This document shows, piece after piece, positions 13,311 through 15,377 of a DNA stretch of 15,377 nt. The DNA lies in contig JBFMDN010000097.1 in assembly GCA_040753915.1 (NCBI GenBank), positions 1 to 15,377 of the forward strand, written 5' to 3'. Under the pieces are notes generated by a model. It was not told the DNA's origin. It saw only the letters and a program-made list of their open reading frames with translations, and ran no database searches. This stretch comes from JBFMDN01 sp040753915 (lineage in GTDB: Bacteria; Desulfobacterota; Desulfomonilia; Desulfomonilales; Desulfomonilaceae). How positions within the stretch are numbered: the stretch's first letter is position 1; each line of letters opens with the position of its first letter. The translations under genes were made by a program, and so were the position numbers.

Positions 13311-15055
13311 GCTGGAATGGCTCTCGAAAGTTGGAATCGAACGTGATGATACCACCTGAAAACCAGAGCTCCCTCACGGTCTCGTCCTACGAGACCATGG
13401 AAAGCTTTTCCTGGAAAGACATAGAAAAGGAATTTTCCTGGCACGAGACCGGAAAGCTGAATATTGCGTACGAAGCCGTGGAACGATGGGCCGCCAATCC
13501 TGAGACACGGGACCGTAAGGCTCTCATCTTTGAGAAGAATGGAAAGACCGTAGAGCTCACCTATAAACAGCTTCAGGAGTATTCGGCGCGCTGGGCTAAC
13601 TTGCTCATAGAACACGGATTCTCGGTAGGGGATCGAATCTTTATCTTCTTGACCCCCTGTCCCGATACCTATATGGTCATGCTTGCTTGCGCTCGTCTCG
13701 GGGTGATTTTTTCGCCACTGTACCCGACCCTCACCTTTGACGAGCTTGAGGTAAGACTCCAGAATGCCAAGCCTCGGGGTATCGTTACCAATCCTGATCT
13801 TGCCGAACGCCTTCCCCCTCATGATATGAAGACCGTGCAATCCGTCTTTATCGTAGGCGGCCCTTGTCCGGGACTCTTTCCCTCGGAAACCATGGTCGAA
13901 GAAGATCTGGAGAGGCTGCCGAATACGAGCGCTATACGCTGGCTGAGAGGAGAGGCTCCCCTGTATCTGATCTATACATCCGGGTCCACCGGCCCGCCTA
14001 AAGGTGTGGTTCACTGCCACCAGGACATGCTCGGGCACCTCATGACCGCCCGGTATGTGCTCAACCTTTCCGCGCAGTCCGTGCTGTGGACGGACGGCGA
14101 TCCTGGGTGGGTAACAGGCGCGGTGTACGGGGCCTTCGCCCCGTGGCTCTGCGGTGCTGCCTCGGTTGTACAGGGCGATCAGTTTTCCGCTTCCACGTGG
14201 TACAGAACCTTGGAACGTCACCGAGTCTCAGTATGGTACACCACACCGAGAACACTGACCAGGCTCATGGAAGCCGGCGATGACCTCCCCGCGAGGTACG
14301 ATTTTTCACACCTCTTGCATATAGCCACTGTGGGCGAAACCCTGAGTCCCGAACAATTTGCCTGGGCTGCGCAGGTCCTAGGACACTCGCCTCACGACAC
14401 CTGGTGGATGACCGAAACGGGCATGATCTGCCTGGCCAATGTGCCGTCCATGGCTATCAAGCCGGGAAGCATGGGAAAACCGGTGCCGGGCATTGAAGCT
14501 GCCGCGCTCGACAACAAGGGACAGCCGTTGCCGGCCATGGCCCTGGGCGAGCTAGCCCTCAGGCCAAGATGGCCTTCCCTGATGACAGCCATCTGGCAAG
14601 ATCCTTCCCGGTATCAGGCCTATTTCCGTTTCAGAGGGTGGTTCCTTACGGGGGACATGGTGCTCGTGGATGAAGACGGCTACTTCTTTCACCGGGGGCG
14701 AAACGACGATCTCATAAAGCTCGGAGAAAAATTCATCGGCCCGTACGAAATCGAGCAGGTCCTCTCCCTCCATCCAGCGGTGGCGGAATCGGTAGCGATT
14801 TGCCTCGGGTCTTCTTCGGGAAAATCCTTCATAAAGGCCTTCGTCACGATCGGTCCTGGGTTCACCCCGTCCACGAGGCTGGGCCACGAGATTAAGAGCT
14901 TTGTCAAGGCCAACTTCGACCCAAGGCTTCCACTCAAAGCAGTAGAGTTCCTGGATGAGCTGCCAAAGACCCGATCGGGCAAGCTCTTGAGACGAGTCCT
15001 CAGAGCACGGGAGCACGACGCTGCACGAAAAGAGACGTCGGCGGTGAGAGACTGA
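13307..15055 (+). CDS. AMP-forming acyl-CoA synthetase, acetyl/propionyl type (AcsA-like)
   Basis: Activates a carboxylic acid to its acyl-CoA via an acyl-adenylate, in the cytoplasm. It has 582 residues, the size of short AcsA-type enzymes. ANL-family motifs: YTSGSTGPPKG (223-233), the acyl-pocket motif DTWWMTETG (364-372), whose Trp pair is typical of acetate/propionate-specific enzymes, GWFLTGD (444-450), hinge RNDD (465-468), IKLGEKFIGPYEIE (470-483) and PKTRSGK (553-559), whose final Lys (559) is the adenylation-reaction lysine and the known acetylation site in Acs. The start is chosen for its 4-nt overlap with the GNAT stop; there is no clear Shine-Dalgarno sequence, so coupling is likely. 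ATG 13346 is an alternative. Exact substrate is not decided by sequence. Confidence 0.9.
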   Translation: MSWNGSRKLESNVMIPPENQSSLTVSSYETMESFSWKDIEKEFSWHETGKLNIAYEAVERWAANPETRDRKALIFEKNGKTVELTYKQLQEYSARWANLLIEHGFSVGDRIFIFLTPCPDTYMVMLACARLGVIFSPLYPTLTFDELEVRLQNAKPRGIVTNPDLAERLPPHDMKTVQSVFIVGGPCPGLFPSETMVEEDLERLPNTSAIRWLRGEAPLYLIYTSGSTGPPKGVVHCHQDMLGHLMTARYVLNLSAQSVLWTDGDPGWVTGAVYGAFAPWLCGAASVVQGDQFSASTWYRTLERHRVSVWYTTPRTLTRLMEAGDDLPARYDFSHLLHIATVGETLSPEQFAWAAQVLGHSPHDTWWMTETGMICLANVPSMAIKPGSMGKPVPGIEAAALDNKGQPLPAMALGELALRPRWPSLMTAIWQDPSRYQAYFRFRGWFLTGDMVLVDEDGYFFHRGRNDDLIKLGEKFIGPYEIEQVLSLHPAVAESVAICLGSSSGKSFIKAFVTIGPGFTPSTRLGHEIKSFVKANFDPRLPLKAVEFLDELPKTRSGKLLRRVLRAREHDAARKETSAVRD

Positions 15056-15062
15056 GTGCTCC

Positions 15063-15134
15063 ATTTCCTTAATACGATCACGTATTCTGCCACGACGTAG
15101 GCCCCCCCTGTGGGTGCCCAGGGCGGGCACAAGG
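15063..15134. repeat. Truncated copy of the GTAG palindromic repeat with its left end
   Basis: Bases 15063-15091 match the end-repeat (ATTTC.TAA.TACG.TCACGTATTCTGCC). From 15081 on, the sequence matches bases 1-55 of the window with small gaps, including CACGACGTAG, GTGGGTGCCC and GGGCGGGCACAAGG. It then breaks off at AAAATG, so the closing GCCCGCCC and CTAC are missing. Confidence 0.75.
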
Positions 15135-15204
15135 AAAATGTCTCAAAACTCGGGACATACCAAAAATCGTAGCACGATGGAGCGTCGATGCGTGGAAAGG
15201 CACC

Positions 15205-15235
15205 CTCACCCCGACCCTCTCCCAAAGGGCGAGGG
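15205..15235. repeat. GC-rich dispersed palindrome of the CCCTCACCCC type
   Basis: A stem CCCTC-T-CCC / GGG-C-GAGGG (15215-15223 with 15227-15235, loop AAA), preceded by CACCCTCACCCC. It resembles the element at about 602-638. Such repeats are common between genes in proteobacteria. Confidence 0.55.
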
Positions 15236-15306
15236 AGCCGGAAGAATCCACTCTCCCATTCTTCGGGGGCATAGGCGTTAAGTTAGAAGTGGAACGGCCA
15301 ATTGTT

Positions 15307-15377
15307 CGTCATTCCGGCGAAAGCCGGAATCCAGTCCTTCCAATATGTTATGGACCCCGGCTTTCGCCGGGGTGACG
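15307..15377. repeat. Paired inverted repeat with GAAA/TTTC-loop hairpins, at the window edge
   Basis: ATTCCGGC/GCCGGAAT (15311-15318 with 15323-15330, loop GAAA) and CCCCGGC/GCCGGGG (15355-15361 with 15366-15372, loop TTTC) mirror each other. The outer ends CGTCATTCC and GGGGTGACG also pair, so 15307-15377 is one composite palindrome. It is a familiar intergenic repeat type in proteobacterial genomes. Confidence 0.75.

Noticed and set aside
13241..14221. 326-codon minus-strand frame
   Set aside because: It is antisense to the acyl-CoA synthetase with its full set of ANL motifs; no domain is seen in the shadow.

Overview
The window looks like a chromosomal piece from an anaerobic deltaproteobacterium (Desulfobacterota / Desulfomonile- or Syntrophobacter-like). 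This is inferred from the oxygen-independent cobalamin genes, TRAP and short-chain acyl-CoA synthetase genes, moderately GC-rich DNA, and intergenic spaces full of palindromic repeats. No ribosomal RNA or taxonomic marker gene is present, so the assignment is tentative.

Layout. Bases 1-927 hold a GTAG-type palindromic repeat, the 3' part of a low-complexity Gln/Arg/Pro protein gene, and a repeat-rich spacer. Bases 928-2751 (+) encode a ClpX-like AAA+ unfoldase with no zinc-binding N-domain and an apparent second copy of its C-terminal small domain. Bases 2752-3186 are a symmetric inverted-repeat array between convergent genes. Bases 3187-8927 (all minus) form an anaerobic corrin-ring cluster read in the order cobU, cbiC, cbiD, cbiE, cbiG, cbiH, cbiJ. 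Bases 9103-10883 (minus) carry the two membrane subunits of a TRAP transporter without a binding protein. A divergent spacer of about 550 bp follows. Bases 11438-12676 (+) encode an MFS transporter. Bases 12819-15055 (+) encode a GNAT acetyltransferase whose stop overlaps the start of an acetyl/propionyl-type acyl-CoA synthetase. Bases 15056-15377 are again dispersed palindromic repeats, one of them a truncated copy of the repeat at base 1.

How the genes fit together. The cbi/cob genes cover the middle of the anaerobic cobalamin route: C17 methylation and ring contraction, lactone opening, C1 and C5 methylation, ring reduction, methyl migration to cobyrinate, plus the later nucleotide-loop kinase. 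CbiL, CbiF, CbiT, CbiA, CbiP, CbiB and the cobaltochelatase are not here. The GNAT/synthetase pair suggests acetate or propionate activation controlled by lysine acetylation, perhaps served by the upstream MFS or TRAP carriers; the last link is inference from position only.

Most notable: the duplicated ClpX small domain, the short CbiG lacking the middle domain, the coupled GNAT-synthetase pair, two genes whose strong Shine-Dalgarno sequences sit before ATT or ATA rather than a normal start, and the GTAG/CTAC inverted-repeat family that could be mobilised by a RAYT-type transposase.
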